Shown here: positions 35,230 to 47,000 of the stretch, piece after piece
How positions within the stretch are numbered: position 1 is the first letter of the stretch
Layout of the letters: each line of letters opens with the position of its first letter
Assembly (NCBI GenBank): GCA_027924585.1
Contig: BSBM01000486.1
Location: forward strand, 42,464,501 to 42,528,500
DNA from: Larix kaempferi
Taxonomy: Eukaryota > Streptophyta > Pinopsida > Pinales > Pinaceae
DNA length: 64,000 nucleotides
Direction: 5' to 3'
Notes under the pieces: generated by a model
Told to the model about the DNA's origin: nothing
Databases searched by the model: none
What the model saw: the letters and a program-made list of their open reading frames with translations, nothing else
Made by a program: the position numbers and the translations under genes

Positions 35230-35419
35230 TTTTTTATACTAGGGTGGGGCTTGTACTCGCGTGACATGGAGTCGATTCTCGTCCGCTACCACTATACCCC
35301 TAGGTGCATCCACATAGCTTGCAAGCATAGGGCACATGCTAATTGAGGTTTGAACTTATAACCTCTTTACATTGTGTCATATCACTTCACTAATACCAAT
35401 CAGTCTATAAACCTGCGGG
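35230..35419 (-). mobile_element. SINE with two tRNA-like modules, imperfect 20-bp TSD
   Basis: Flanks 35210-35229 and 35420-35439 match at 18 of 20 positions (CTAATG-AATATT--ATATT). On the minus strand the element has a first tRNA-like part with ATAAGTTCAAACCTC (B box). A second part follows, with TATAGTGGTAGCGG (A-box-like) and GAATCGACTCC (B-box-like), and it ends in a short A run. The same family occurs at 54513-54718. Confidence 0.72.
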
Positions 35420-36420
35420 CTAATGTAATATTCTATATTAATATTATGGGTTGATGAAATATTTTGTATAACATTTTACTAAGTATTCGGTGAGAGATTT
35501 TGAATAACATTTGAAGGGGTAAATTCCAAAGCCTTCCCATTTGTTTGGGAACTGTACTTTTGATGTTATAGCAAGAAGCATTTAAACTCATTCAAACTCA
35601 TTCATGATACATTAAGTAATTCGTTTTTTTAATTTGGAGGCTCCTAATAATCATATCATACAGATAAGCCACTGTGCAAAGATAGTTTGGTCATACTTAT
35701 TTTGTCTCCCAATTAAAAAAAGTCAAAAGCAAATCAAAAGAGATAAGCTTGTGCCTCATTAAAGTTTAGAGTTTGCCATGATTATGTTATCTATTAACCA
35801 AACCAAAATGTTAAAGAAATTTAAAAAAGACATGTCCATACTAAGAAATCAATTGATATTGTCTTATGTACCTTATCTCATTACATCACCGCCTTATCTC
35901 ATCACATCACCTCCTTGGCACTTTTCCTATGTGACATTGTTGTGGCGTGTGTATAGTTTTCTCGTTTGCTTAATCATGTGGTTAGACATCCACGCTGTCA
36001 TGAATGTGATTTAAGTCATTTGTGATATTTAATTCAAATAAATAAGTGAAGTGGTAATCGATTTTATCAAATGTAAGTTGTTTGTTATCATTTTAATAAT
36101 GATTTATAATAATAAAATAATTTAAACAATTGTATGAGAAGATTAAAAACATATAATATAATGGAAAGATATTAAAACATTTTATTTCAATATAAAATTT
36201 AAAGAAAAATATAAAAAATAAAAAATATTAATACAATGTGTAAAAGAAAATAATAAAAATAAAAATATTGATATAATGTTGAATATGAATAGTATGGTGG
36301 TGAGTTCCATTCATTAGGTAAGCTCAAACACATTTATTGACTTTAGTGTGATTTCGATAAGAATTAAATGTTTTAATTTATATGCATTGGTATGCAATAT
36401 TTGTTAGCTTATGCGTATTT

Positions 36421-36875
36421 TCTTTTCAATGAAAAAAATTCGTTCTTTTGTTATTTCCAAGAAATTAAAAAGTACATTAGCATACGCCAAGTCAAAACTT
36501 GGGCTCTGATGTATCAATCGATCCACCATCATTTCCTAAACAAAAAATTGACTATCATCAAGTGACTTTTACTAGCAGAACTCTGCAGTCCATATACAAA
36601 CAAAAAGTTCCTACTAAGCATACTTCTCATAACATATCTAGTAAGCTTATGACAGAAAAATAGTTTAAGGAACCAGACAGTATTTTGTTATCCTCCACCC
36701 ATTCTTCCTAATGGAGAACTCGTGGAATACCATCAAGCGCTTCTTTTGACAAAGTGTCTGCAACATCATTGTTCTCCCTATAAGTGTGTTCAATAGAGAG
36801 GCTTGGAATGTGATCCAACAAAGAGAAAGTTCTTTGACACCAATGTTGTAGTGAAGTATTTTCAAGTAGATATTG
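36421..36875 (-). pseudogene. 5'-truncated LINE copy (RNase H tail and 3' UTR)
   Basis: The insert is flanked by perfect 12-bp repeats TTATGCGTATTT (36409-36420 and 36876-36887). The minus strand encodes LDHIPSLSIEHTYRENNDV followed by ADTLSKEAL, the last RNase H motif of plant L1 ORF2, then a 3' UTR. Segment A lacks this insert, confirming its ends. Confidence 0.75.
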
Positions 36876-37048
36876 TTATGCGTATTTATCTACCATTTAA
36901 CAAGTCTTACATTTTAGATTTTCTCTCATTAAATAATTAAAAGTTAGAAAAGGTTCATAAGACATGGTATTGATAGTGGAGTCACTCAATCTTGCAACAA
37001 ACTTTCTTTTAATTGTTGGAATTTAACAATACAAAAATTTGATGTTCT

Positions 37049-37281
37049 GTTTTTTTAACCATGGGAATTTAGCAACCTCCCAAGAATATATGCAACAACC
37101 CACAAGCCACATATACCAATAACTCATAGGTCAAGCTGGGATGAGACTTCACATCAAGGGGATGCCTACCTTTTCAGCTTCACTATGAAGGGTCAATATG
37201 TGCAGCCCTACCAACCGCCGGAATTGAACCTATGCACCTGACTGGGCCCAATGGTTAAGAACATGTGTTATCTCCAGGGAG
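37049..37281 (-). mobile_element. tRNA-derived SINE (233 bp) with TSD
   Basis: Flanks 37035-37048 and 37282-37295 match at 12 of 14 positions (AAATTTGATGTTCT against AAAGTCGATGTTCT). On the minus strand a perfect B box GGTTCAATTCC (37220-37230) lies downstream of an A-box-like TTAACCATTGGGCC, and the element ends in A(7). Segment A has no insert here. It differs from the other two SINE families in this window. Confidence 0.75.
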
Positions 37282-37634
37282 AAAGTCGATGTTCTTATTA
37301 ATATATAATTAATGGATGTGTTGACTATCTAGGTCGATTTAGAACTGGGAAAAATCCCTAAGGGTTATGTTTAACTATACACAAATCTTGGATCGTGGTA
37401 AAACTCTGCTCATCTTGAATTTTATGTCAAATTCTTATCGAATTTGTGATTGGAAAGATTATCTATTTGATACAATATTAGCTTAATAATCAATGATGAA
37501 AAAATGAAATTAATTAATGAGTTCAAAATTCATTCAACTTCATAATACTATGATATGTTAGGGTTTGTTAACTATTCAATTGTATCTGGTTTTGGTTCTT
37601 TAATTGCATGGCCACTTGAGGTGCTCTTACTACA

Positions 37635-39731
37635 TTATTTTTAGCAGAAAAAATCATGACTCCTATTATTTCATAGAAATCAAAGAGTACATATGATCAC
37701 TACCAACAAAAGCACATAGATCCATAATAGCCAATTTATCCACTCCCCAACTATCTACTTCATTAAAAAACACTCTACAAAACAATCATCGTAAAACTGT
37801 GTAGAAGCTGCTCAGAAACAACATAATTTGTAATACAACAAAAAAAAAGATTGCAATCCACAAACCCATACCAGAATTATTGCAAGAAAAAAGAGGATTC
37901 GATATATGAGAGAGTATCCCAAGGATTCCCATAAGGTCCTCAATCCTATTTTACCACTGCTCCAGAGATAGAATTTGCAGCCTATGGGATGTATTTGCCC
38001 ATTTCACTATACTCAAGGAATCCCCCAAAACCTGAAGATAATCAATACCAATAACAGAAGCAAAACTGAGTAAACACCACAAGGACAATACTTTCGCTTT
38101 TGTATTGGTTCCATGCCCACAGTTCAACCACAGTTTGAAGTAGTGATCACAGCTAATCTTTAAAATAACACCTACCCCACATATGCCCATATGAGCGGCA
38201 CCATCAAAGAAACCCACAGCATAAAAATGAATATATGGAGCTGAAATCTTACGAACTTTGTTCACTTTTGCAACATATATGTAGTCCTTATACATACTCG
38301 GAATCCTTGAAGTACATGCATAAACATTTAGAGAGCAATCTTCAAAAACAACAAAGTTTCTAGATTTCCAAATTTCCCAACTGATGAAAGCAAGCAGAGT
38401 GTTATGTGATGGATACTTACTAACCCAAAGATCCAAGTTTTCATCAACAATATCAGCATTCCAATCCATAATGATGCACAATTCCTTAGCAACCAATTGC
38501 CAAACCTTATTGCTGAAATTACAGTGTATAAACAAGTGATTGATAGATCCTCCCTCTAATATGCACATAGTACAAATATTTGGGCCCTTCCATCGCCTAC
38601 GGAGAAGGTTGTCCCAAGTCAACAAACAATTTTCCAGAGCAATCCAAAGAAAACATTTAATTTTTTGTGGCATGTGCCATTTCCATAATCTGCCAAACCA
38701 CCATTTTGAATATGTTGAAGAGAAGCTTTTAGCAATTTCTGAATAAACAGATTTAGCACAAACCTAGCCAGTAGTACCATTCAAACACCAAACCAAAGTA
38801 TCATCATTCTCACCAAGCATGATCCCTGTATTGTTGAGGGAAAAAATGTAGCTATTCCATTCAATAGCCCAATGACTACCAAGTCCCGGATCTTCTGCAA
38901 GAATCCAATATGAAATTGTTTGCCTTGACCACTCAGGTATTTTGATATGTGCAAGAGTATGAAATCCAAATTCAGACAGGTAATCTAAAATATATGGAGA
39001 TAGAGTATAATTCTCCTCCACACCAACAAGAGGAACAATCCCTATAAAAAAAATTGTACCACTGCCCACTTTCCACAAAAGACCTATGCTTATCTAGGAA
39101 AAATACCGAATAAAACCATTCCAAAGGTTGGAGACATTACTGACATGTTTGACAGGGTTTCTAATCCACTTGGGAATATCACCTTTTATATATTTTTCCT
39201 TAAGCACATCACACCAAAGGCCAGACCCAAACAGGCCTTGCCACAGACTTTTCACACATAGTGTTGTACTAAACCACTGTAAGTTTTTTTATTTCCCATC
39301 CACCCAAAAAAAATGGCTTAGAAAGCCTATCCCATCTGACAAGATGAATCTTGTAGTCAAATATAGAGCCGGACCATAGAAAATTGAACATCAGCTTCCT
39401 GATTTTATGTAGAATGGCTTGAGGGATATGTGCCAAGGAGAACCAATAAACCAAGATCCCAACCAACACAATTTTAACAAGGGTAAGCCTCCCACCTAGA
39501 GAAAGGAGTTTGTATGTCCAAATCTGTATCCTCTTTTCTACCTTTTTTACCAACCATAACCAATCTTTGACTCTGTAGCAATTTGGTTTCAAGTAATATC
39601 CAAGGTATTTTAATCCATGTGTCATGTCAATTACTTTAAAAGATAGAAAGTAGGAAATCTATAAAATATCAATGTCAGATACATTATTCCTAATGAATAC
39701 TAACTTAGTGGCACTCACCTCCATGCTATAA
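37635..39731 (-). pseudogene. 5'-truncated L1-type LINE (RT end, zinc knuckle, RNase H)
   Basis: On the minus strand the copy starts just after the RT catalytic motif and encodes GLKYLGYYLKPNCYRVKDW and the thumb (39625 to 39269). After frame breaks it reaches the zf-RVT region (MPQKIKCFLWIALENCLLTW, then CTMCILEG and HLFIHC, from 38673) and an RNase H domain (FFDGAA, VLGDSLSIV). The expected catalytic Glu of the second RNase H motif (A-E-L in the intact LINE) is Lys here (NTKAKVLSL). Segment A lacks the insert. Its flanks share only ACTACA, so the TSD is unclear. Confidence 0.8.
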
Positions 39732-39912
39732 ACTACACAAAAGTGTCACTCTAATAAGTTAAAATGAAAAAAAAAACGTCCATATAATATGAAAAATAAT
39801 AACATAAATGCATCTTATCTTTATGTCTTACCAACAACTAGAAATTTACATTAAAAAATTATATCTATACTAATATTTAATAAATATAAGATTAAAATCA
39901 ATCTATATCAAT

Positions 39913-40174
39913 TAGAAATCACATTCTTTTACACCACATGAACCCTCACAATACATATTTTAAGTAACATTACTTCATTAAAAAGACATAATGATCAAGT
40001 CTGATATTAAAGTTATTGCAATGAGTATATATAATTGAAAATGTAGAAATCACATTCTTTTACACCACATGAACCCTCACAATACATATTTTAAGTAACA
40101 TTACTTCATTAAAAAGACATAATAATCAAGTTTGATATTAAAGTTATTGCAATGAGTATATATAATTGAAAATG
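39913..40174 (+). repeat. 131-bp tandem duplication (two copies)
   Basis: Two adjacent units starting TAGAAATCACATTCTTTTAC (39913 and 40044) differ at about two positions. Segment A has a single unit at the equivalent place, so the duplication is specific to segment B and recent. Confidence 0.92.
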
Positions 40175-41024
40175 TAAGCATGGTTATGGACAATTTGAAA
40201 TGATGTAATATTTAATTAAAATTAATCAATATAGGTTATAGGTTAAAATGTAAGTTACATATTTTGTTGGGTTGTAATTTAATGGTTTAGATGGGACATT
40301 GTTGTTGTAAGGATTTAGATTTAGATTTTATTAGATATAATATTTATATGTGTGAATTGGTCCAATTTAATAGTTTATTTATTAAAATCAATTTTACTTT
40401 AATATTGTAGTATTGAGGTTTATAACTTTTGTGATCTAACAATAAAATAGAACCCATTGATCCCAAGTTATTGAACCCAAGGATTGATTCATTTCCTAAA
40501 TCCATGGGAACTTCATACATCGGTGTGAAATTAGTCCATTCAACTCTCACATATATAATAGGAGATTAAATTAAGTTAGGGGAATCAAGAAAGATAAGGT
40601 TATCACGGCTTAGACAAACTATCAAATATAAGTTTCAAAGATAATTAATAAAATGCATGAAAGCATTAGTAATGGAGTGAGTTTAAAAGTGGATGACTCA
40701 ACCTTTTTTTTTTTCGTGGGTCTGTCTTTTTCTAGTGAGCTAAAGTTTTACTATGATACATTTGTATGATATACTTGTTTAGTTTTTGAAATCTTAATGA
40801 TCTACTTTTTAAAAAAATGAGTTAAAACTTCTAAGAATGAAGTTTTATGGACAAAGTTCTCCTCAATCACGTGGAATTATAACTTTCTATAAAATTCCTA
40901 CTGATTTTGAAGAAGAATTTCGAAAAAAAATGATTGATTTTATTCCATTTTCACTTACACCTATTAATAATACATCCAAACTAACTACCATTTAGATTTT
41001 ATAATATTTTATAATTAATTTTTT

Positions 41025-41280
41025 ATTATAAAAAATTTACTTAAACTCATTAATACATAACTATATCTTTATAGAAAAACTAACTACCATTTAGATTTTA
41101 TAATTATTTTTTTATTATAAAAAAATGACTTAAACTCATTAATACATAACTATATCTTTATAGAAAAAATACAAAGGCAAGTATATGATATTTTATAATT
41201 ATTTTTTTATTATAAAAAAAATTACTTAAACTCATTACTACATAACTATATTTTTATAGAAAAAATACAAAGGCAAGTAA
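41025..41280 (+). repeat. Three tandem units of about 90-100 bp
   Basis: The block TTTTTATTATAAAAAA followed by ACTTAAACTCATTA and CATAACTATATCTTTATAG occurs three times. The intervening stretch varies. Confidence 0.85.
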
Positions 41281-41639
41281 GTTTGCCCAATAAAACCACA
41301 TCCTTAAGGCCAAAGTCACACATAAAGACTTGACTAAAGTAGGGTCATATCATGTTATTTAAAGAAGTTAGGGTACTACCACTACAAATATAATCACATT
41401 AGCATTACTCAATGCATTGTACGTGGAAAAGGATATTGTTTTGTTAAAAAAAAATGAGTAAGATCGTTTTGTACAACTTAATTTTTCATTCTATTATGAA
41501 GTTTTAAATTTTGTTTTGATAATATTGAAAATTAAAATTTTATTGTTTAAGCAGGGAGAAGTTTACAATATTTAGAGTTATTGGTTTCGTTGATAGAATT
41601 TTATGATATTAATATATATTAAAATTATTGTGTTTAGAT

Positions 41640-41657
41640 AAAACTTAGTTTTTTAAA
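41640..41657 (+). other. Left target-site duplication of the large LINE
   Basis: AAACTTAGTTTTTTAAA (41641-41657) is repeated exactly at 48617-48633, on either side of the LINE and its A tail. Confidence 0.9.
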
Positions 41658-42428
41658 TGAGGCTACTTGAGTTTTGAAAATATGGAGGCTCCAAGAATTG
41701 CTTCAGAATCGTGGTAGCGCTGTAGAGTTGTGTAGACATTATCTGAGCTCGTGGAGTGCTTTCCCCCTGGAGTGTTTCTCCTTGGATCGGGCTCGGAGGG
41801 CCATTGAGCGCGATGATGAAGGTGTGGGGGTTTTCTTTGAACTGCAGAGCGTTTCTTGGCATTGTAGATGGAACCTAGATTGGCAGTGATCTACTTGACA
41901 TTCCAGCTTACAGCTAGATTATGTCAGGCGATGATAGATTTCCTGAGAGAAATGGGTACTGGCGGAGACGAACACGCAGGCACCATCTCTGCTAGGAACT
42001 CGAAGATATAATCCATTGGAAATCGATTCTGGAAACCATTTAACCTTGTTGATATGACATGAATGTGCTACCATGCTGTAAACCAGGGCATTTGATGCTG
42101 TGTGATTTGGTATAGCAGTGTATTGGATCTTGGAGCCGTGAGGAGTTTACGCTGGGGATTGCAGGTGGTTGATCTTGAACCCTTGTTGTGGTTGTGTGAC
42201 AGGACTCTCAGGGATGCGTAGGGTTCTTGAAGGTGCTCGTGGTGATGAATGCTGATTGAGTGCTTTATGGCTTGGGGGCCGGTCCCTTGCTGTCCTTGGA
42301 TTTTTATTCTGAGATTATTGGTCTGTCCGTGACTTTGATGCTTGTCTGGTGCCAGGGATAGGTGATCTGGTTGTTTTTGGTGCCAGGGATTGGCGATCTG
42401 GCTGTATTGAGGGAACGGCTAGGGTGGA
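41658..42428 (+). other. 5' UTR of the LINE
   Basis: About 770 bases with no conserved frame, GC-richer than the flanking DNA. The internal pol II promoter expected for this class should be here; no specific element was recognised. Confidence 0.7.
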
Positions 42429-44039
42429 ATGGAGGAGGATGTGGCTTACACCTCGAATGGGGTCCATGATAGAGGGAATCCTGCTGCTGGAGCTGACATT
42501 GCGGAGGTGGATGGGTCAGGGGCTTTTTCTGGGCCCGAGGTAGTGCAGGACAGGGATGGGCATCATTTTGAATTACCTACCTTTGCCAGGGAGCCTATTC
42601 ATCGAACTGGGGTTTCTGCGAAGGCTGATTCTCATAATTTTTCTGCAAAGAGGGTTAAAGCTCGGATGAGAAAGGATAAGTTGGTGCTGGGGGTGGATGT
42701 TTCGATGGAAGAGGCGGAGGATTTCACTCACACAGCTGTGGTTGGACATGTTCGGGGTAGAAGATTTGGTCGTGATTTCCTTCAGCGTTGGGCGGCTGAG
42801 CAGTGGAAGGATTTAGTGGCCACAGCCCCTGAGATACGGGTGCTGACGAAGGGTTGGTTTTCTTTCATTCTACTGAACAAAGGGGAGGTTGATGTAGTCT
42901 TAAGTTGACAATGGTCGATGTTGGGCGTCCCTATCATTCTGAAAAGCTGGACCCCCTTTTTTTACTCTAAAACGGAGAAAATAGATGCAGAACCGCTGTG
43001 GGTGAAGCTTCCTGGGTTCCCCATGCATTTGTGGAATGAAACTCGGCTCGCTGAGATTGGGAATTTTCTCGGTGATTATGTGTGTTTTGATCACTCCCAT
43101 CATGAGATGGGCAAATACACGGTGGCAAATATTTTGGTTAAAATCGACCTTCGGCTAGGTCTCTCTGCTGAGATTATTGTACAATCCAAGGATGGGGACT
43201 TCGTTCAACTGCTGGATTATGTGGGTGTGCCGTTTAGGTGCCACCGATGCCACGCTCATGGACATCTGGTTTCCAGCTGCCCCTTACCGTTTCGGGCTAG
43301 TAAGCCATTGGTCGATGAAGGAGTTGAAGAACGTGTTGATCCCATGTTGACAGAGAAACCTCAGGCGGTGGTGGTTGAAGGTAGTGGGCCAGCTTTTGTC
43401 CGTGGAATGATCTTTGATTCTGTGGTACCTTCCGAGAACCGAGGGATACATGGAGCTGAGGAATTTTTGCCTCCATTGGTGAACATAGAAATGGAGACTA
43501 TTGGGTGTGCGGTTTCGGCTGATGTGGGGGCCACTTTTACAGCGACTCCTATGACTCGGGCCAACACCAGCGAGCTTCGGGAGATGTCCATTTTACGACG
43601 GGGTTCAACTGCGAATCCCCAGGGTATGTCTCATTTCTTTTCACCTGTTGATCCCTTTTCTGCTATCTCTGATGATTTGGGGGGGGGCAGTCATGGGCCT
43701 CCTCCTCTTGCATGTACCGATATACAATGTCCTATAGATACGTGTCTGTTGTCTGATGCGGACTGTGTATTCACACCATCCATTGTATCCACCAAACACT
43801 CCTGCAGTTTTGAGGGTCATAGTATCCGCTATGCTCTTAGAAATAGGGAGATTGCTGTTGACGGATCAGGGGGGAAGGGACTTCCTAACCTGGCTTATAC
43901 TATTGGGGGAAGGGGGCGGGGACGAAAATCCCTTTTGTCAAAAGCACAAGATCGGGCTAAAGTCGATTTAGTGATGGGCACACAATCTTCTATTGAGTGG
44001 GCACTTAGAGCAGCGAATGCCCAGGATGGGGGTCTCTAA
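42429..44039 (+). pseudogene. LINE ORF1 (nucleic-acid chaperone, DUF4283 and zinc knuckle)
   Basis: A single frame of about 536 codons is interrupted by one TGA at 42906-42908 (residue 160). A DUF4283-type domain spans about residues 95-235 (FTHTAVVGHVRGRRFG through GKYTVANILVKIDLRLG). A CCHC knuckle, CHRCHAHGHLVSSC, lies near residues 271-284. A long low-complexity C-terminal region follows, ending KSLLSKAQDRAKVDLVM. ORF1 coats the LINE RNA. The TGA can derive from CGA by one CpG transition. The stop codon TAA overlaps the ATG of ORF2 (TAATG). Confidence 0.88.
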
Positions 44040-44041
44040 TG
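44037..44041 (+). promoter_or_regulatory. TAATG stop-start overlap between LINE ORF1 and ORF2
   Basis: The ORF1 stop TAA occupies 44037-44039 and the ORF2 ATG occupies 44039-44041. In some LINEs a UAAUG junction supports ORF2 translation by termination-reinitiation. That it does so here is inference. Confidence 0.7.
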
Positions 44042-47000
44042 AAAATTATGTCCTTCAACTGTCGTGGGTTGGCGAGCCCCATAAAAAAATCGTCCCTTAG
44101 GAGGTTGGTGGACTTAAATCAACCGGATGTTTTACTGTTACAAGAAACTTTGGGCGGCAGTGAGGATGTTGTTCGAACTTTAGAATCTTTGCTTCCAGGA
44201 TGGAATTTTGTAGGAGTGGATGCACGGGGACGCTCTGGAGGGCTGGCCTCGGGGTGGAAGGTGAAGAGCTGTAGATATGATTGTTCTTGGGGTATCTTTT
44301 CTGGTATCGGTTTGGAAGTTTGGGATGCTGAGATCGGCAGGTTGATCACGGTTCTCAATATCTACGGGCCATATTCTAATAGGGTTGGATTCTGGGACTC
44401 CTTGTTAAGTATGAATATTTTTGAAGGCAGGGATGTGATATTGGGAGGGGATTTAAATCTTTCTCTGGGGTCTTCTAAAGTGTGGGGGCCTCGGGCTGCT
44501 CCGGATTCATTGGAAAAAAATTTCATTCAAGCCTTCGCCAGGAAGGATCTTCTTGACATACTACCAACGAAGTTAACTCCAACTTGGAGGAATAAGAGAA
44601 CAGGGGACCAAAGGGTGGCTAAAAGACTGGATAGGTTTCTGGTGGCTGATGTGTTGGCACTTGGGGTTGATGCTGTCAGGAAATGGGTAGGGTCAGGTGG
44701 GGTATCTGACCACTGCCCCATCTTCCTGGAATTAAGAGGCAGAAAAAAAAAACCTCCAAGTCCTTTCAAATTCAATCCTAGCTGGCTGAAGGAGGTGGAT
44801 TTTAATAAATTGGTTCAGGAACTGTGGGTTCATCGATATATCGATTCACAGGAGCATGCGGGTGCACACTTTCATCATAATCTACAGCGCATTAAAGAGG
44901 CCACTATCCTCTAGGCACATGAAAAAAGGGTGAAAGATGAACAGAATCTGCAAGCTGCTGAGTTGAATATCGATCACTTACTGCACTGTCAGGGAATGGG
45001 TTATATGGATGATCTGCAGAAAGGAGAGTTATTGGAGTGGGAACGTTGCAGGAATGTGATTCTGTGTGAGCGAGAAGAGATGTGGAGAATGAAAAGTAGG
45101 GCGATATGGCTTCAGTGCGGTGATGAGAACACAAAATTTTTTCAAGCATATGCAAAAGGGAGAAAATCCACAAACTCTATCTGGGAACTATCTTCAGCTA
45201 AAGGGGATTGGGTCTCCAGTTTTGATGGATTGTCGGAGATGGGAGTTAGACACTATGGAGATTTATTCACTGCACAACCAGGGGCCTCTATTGTTGAGGT
45301 TATTCGTGTGACTCAGCTTTTCCCTCGTTTGTGGGGGAGGAAGAAAATCGAATGTTGATGGAAGAAGTGTTGCCGATTGAGCTCTCGCTGGTTATGCATT
45401 CCTTTCAGAAAGATACAAGCCCTGGGCCAGATGGCTAGCCAATTGAATTCTTCTTGGGATTCTATGACTTCTTCGGGGAGGAATTATTGAATGTGGTGGA
45501 AGAATCGCGAAAGGCTGGGTTTGTACATGGTCCTTTTAACTCGACCTTTATTGCTCTTATTCCAAAAGGGGACAAGCCTGACAGCTTTGATGAATTCAGA
45601 CCTATCTCTCTTTGCAATTGTATCTATAAGATCATCTCTAAGGTTATGGCGAGGAGACTCAAGAATATATTGTCAAAGCATATCTCTTGTGAGCAATTTG
45701 GTTTCTTGGAAGGGCTACAAATCCATGAGGCCATCAGTGTTGCCCAGGAAGGATTACACACTCTGAAAGTGCAGAAACAGAAGGGTGCTGTGATCAAGAT
45801 TGATCTATCAAAAGCATTTGATAGAGTTAGTTGGCTCTATATCCGGATGCTTCTAACTCACCTGGGTTTCTGCTACGAATTTATCAGATGGATTATGGCC
45901 TGCATCACTACGGTGAGTTTTGTTGTACTGATCAACGGTTCTGCTAGTCCATTCTTCCATGCAGGAAGGGGCCTACGACAGGGATGCCCACTCTCTCCGT
46001 TGCTGAAGGCCTCAGCCGTTTTATTCTGAAAGCAAAGACTGATGGTTCATTTCGAGGAATATCCATTTCACAGGTACTATATATTACACATCTCCTATTT
46101 GTTGATGACATTCTGATTTTTTGTGATGGCACCGGACATGATATTGATAAGGTGGTTGAAGGTCTCAATTTAGTGCAAGCAGTTGCGGGTATGTTAGTGA
46201 ATATTGACAAGTCTACAATCACGTGTTCGCATTTAACTAAGCAGGAGATTCTCAGAATGGAACATAGACTACCTTACAGGATATTGGACATTGATGATGG
46301 CTTAAAATACCTTGGCTTTCACTTGAAACCAAATGCTTATCTGAAGGCAGATTGGTACTGGTTATTAGCTAAAATTGAACAACGCCTACATGGATGGAGT
46401 CATAAATGGCTCTCTCGGGCTGGGAGGCTGGTTCTGATTAAATCAGTTTTGGAAGCAATTCTGGTGTATTGGCTGTCTCTTGTTTGGATTCCCAATGGAG
46501 TTTTGGAGCAGATCCGTCGGTTGTGTTTTGATTTTCTTTGGAAGGGTAAGTGTGACAAACGAGCGTTGGTGTGGGTCAGATGGGAAAAAATTGCGGTCCC
46601 AAAAGCACTGGGAGGATGGGGGTTAAAGAATATATTTCTGTTCGCAAAAGCCTTGGGGGCCAAGGTGTCGTGGCGACTTATACATACACAGAGTCTCTGG
46701 ACCAGAGTGGTATATCATAAATATATTGCCCCTCTTACTCTACTCGAATGGATCAGGCTGGGCAATAAATCGAGGGCAAATTGCTCTGTGGTATGGAAAG
46801 CGGTGGTGCAGCATTTTCATTTGGTAGGTTCTGGATTAGTGTGGAGGATTGGAAATGGGAGCCTTACTCGTATAGGACTGGACCCTTGGGTTGGCTGTAG
46901 GGGAGGACATGTCCTACATGTGGATTTGAGGAATTTTTTGGCAGCTCGGGGTTGTCATTTCTTGGCGGATATTGAAGATCAGGGCACAACGACTCTTTGG

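Larger units (their letters stand above)
35040..41420 (+). repeat. Paralogous non-coding segment B
   Basis: A second copy of segment A, in the same direction, diverged by substitutions and indels. It matches from GGCTAAAGATATG (35101) to TACAAAGGCAAGTAAG (about 41268). It lacks the LTR element, the 4-kb duplication and the 4.2-5.9-kb insert of segment A. It carries instead two SINEs and two LINE fragments of its own. This makes the two copies reciprocal empty-site references. Confidence 0.7.

Noticed and set aside
35230-35419. Functional tRNA gene at the GTATAGTGGTAGCGG motif
   Set aside because: No full cloverleaf or anticodon arm can be built; TSDs and an A tail mark it as a SINE.
43680-43690. 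G run in LINE ORF1 as a programmed frameshift site
   Set aside because: The frame is the same on both sides of the run, so no frameshift is needed.
46400-46663. Minus-strand frames inside LINE ORF2
   Set aside because: They are shadows of the reverse transcriptase coding strand.
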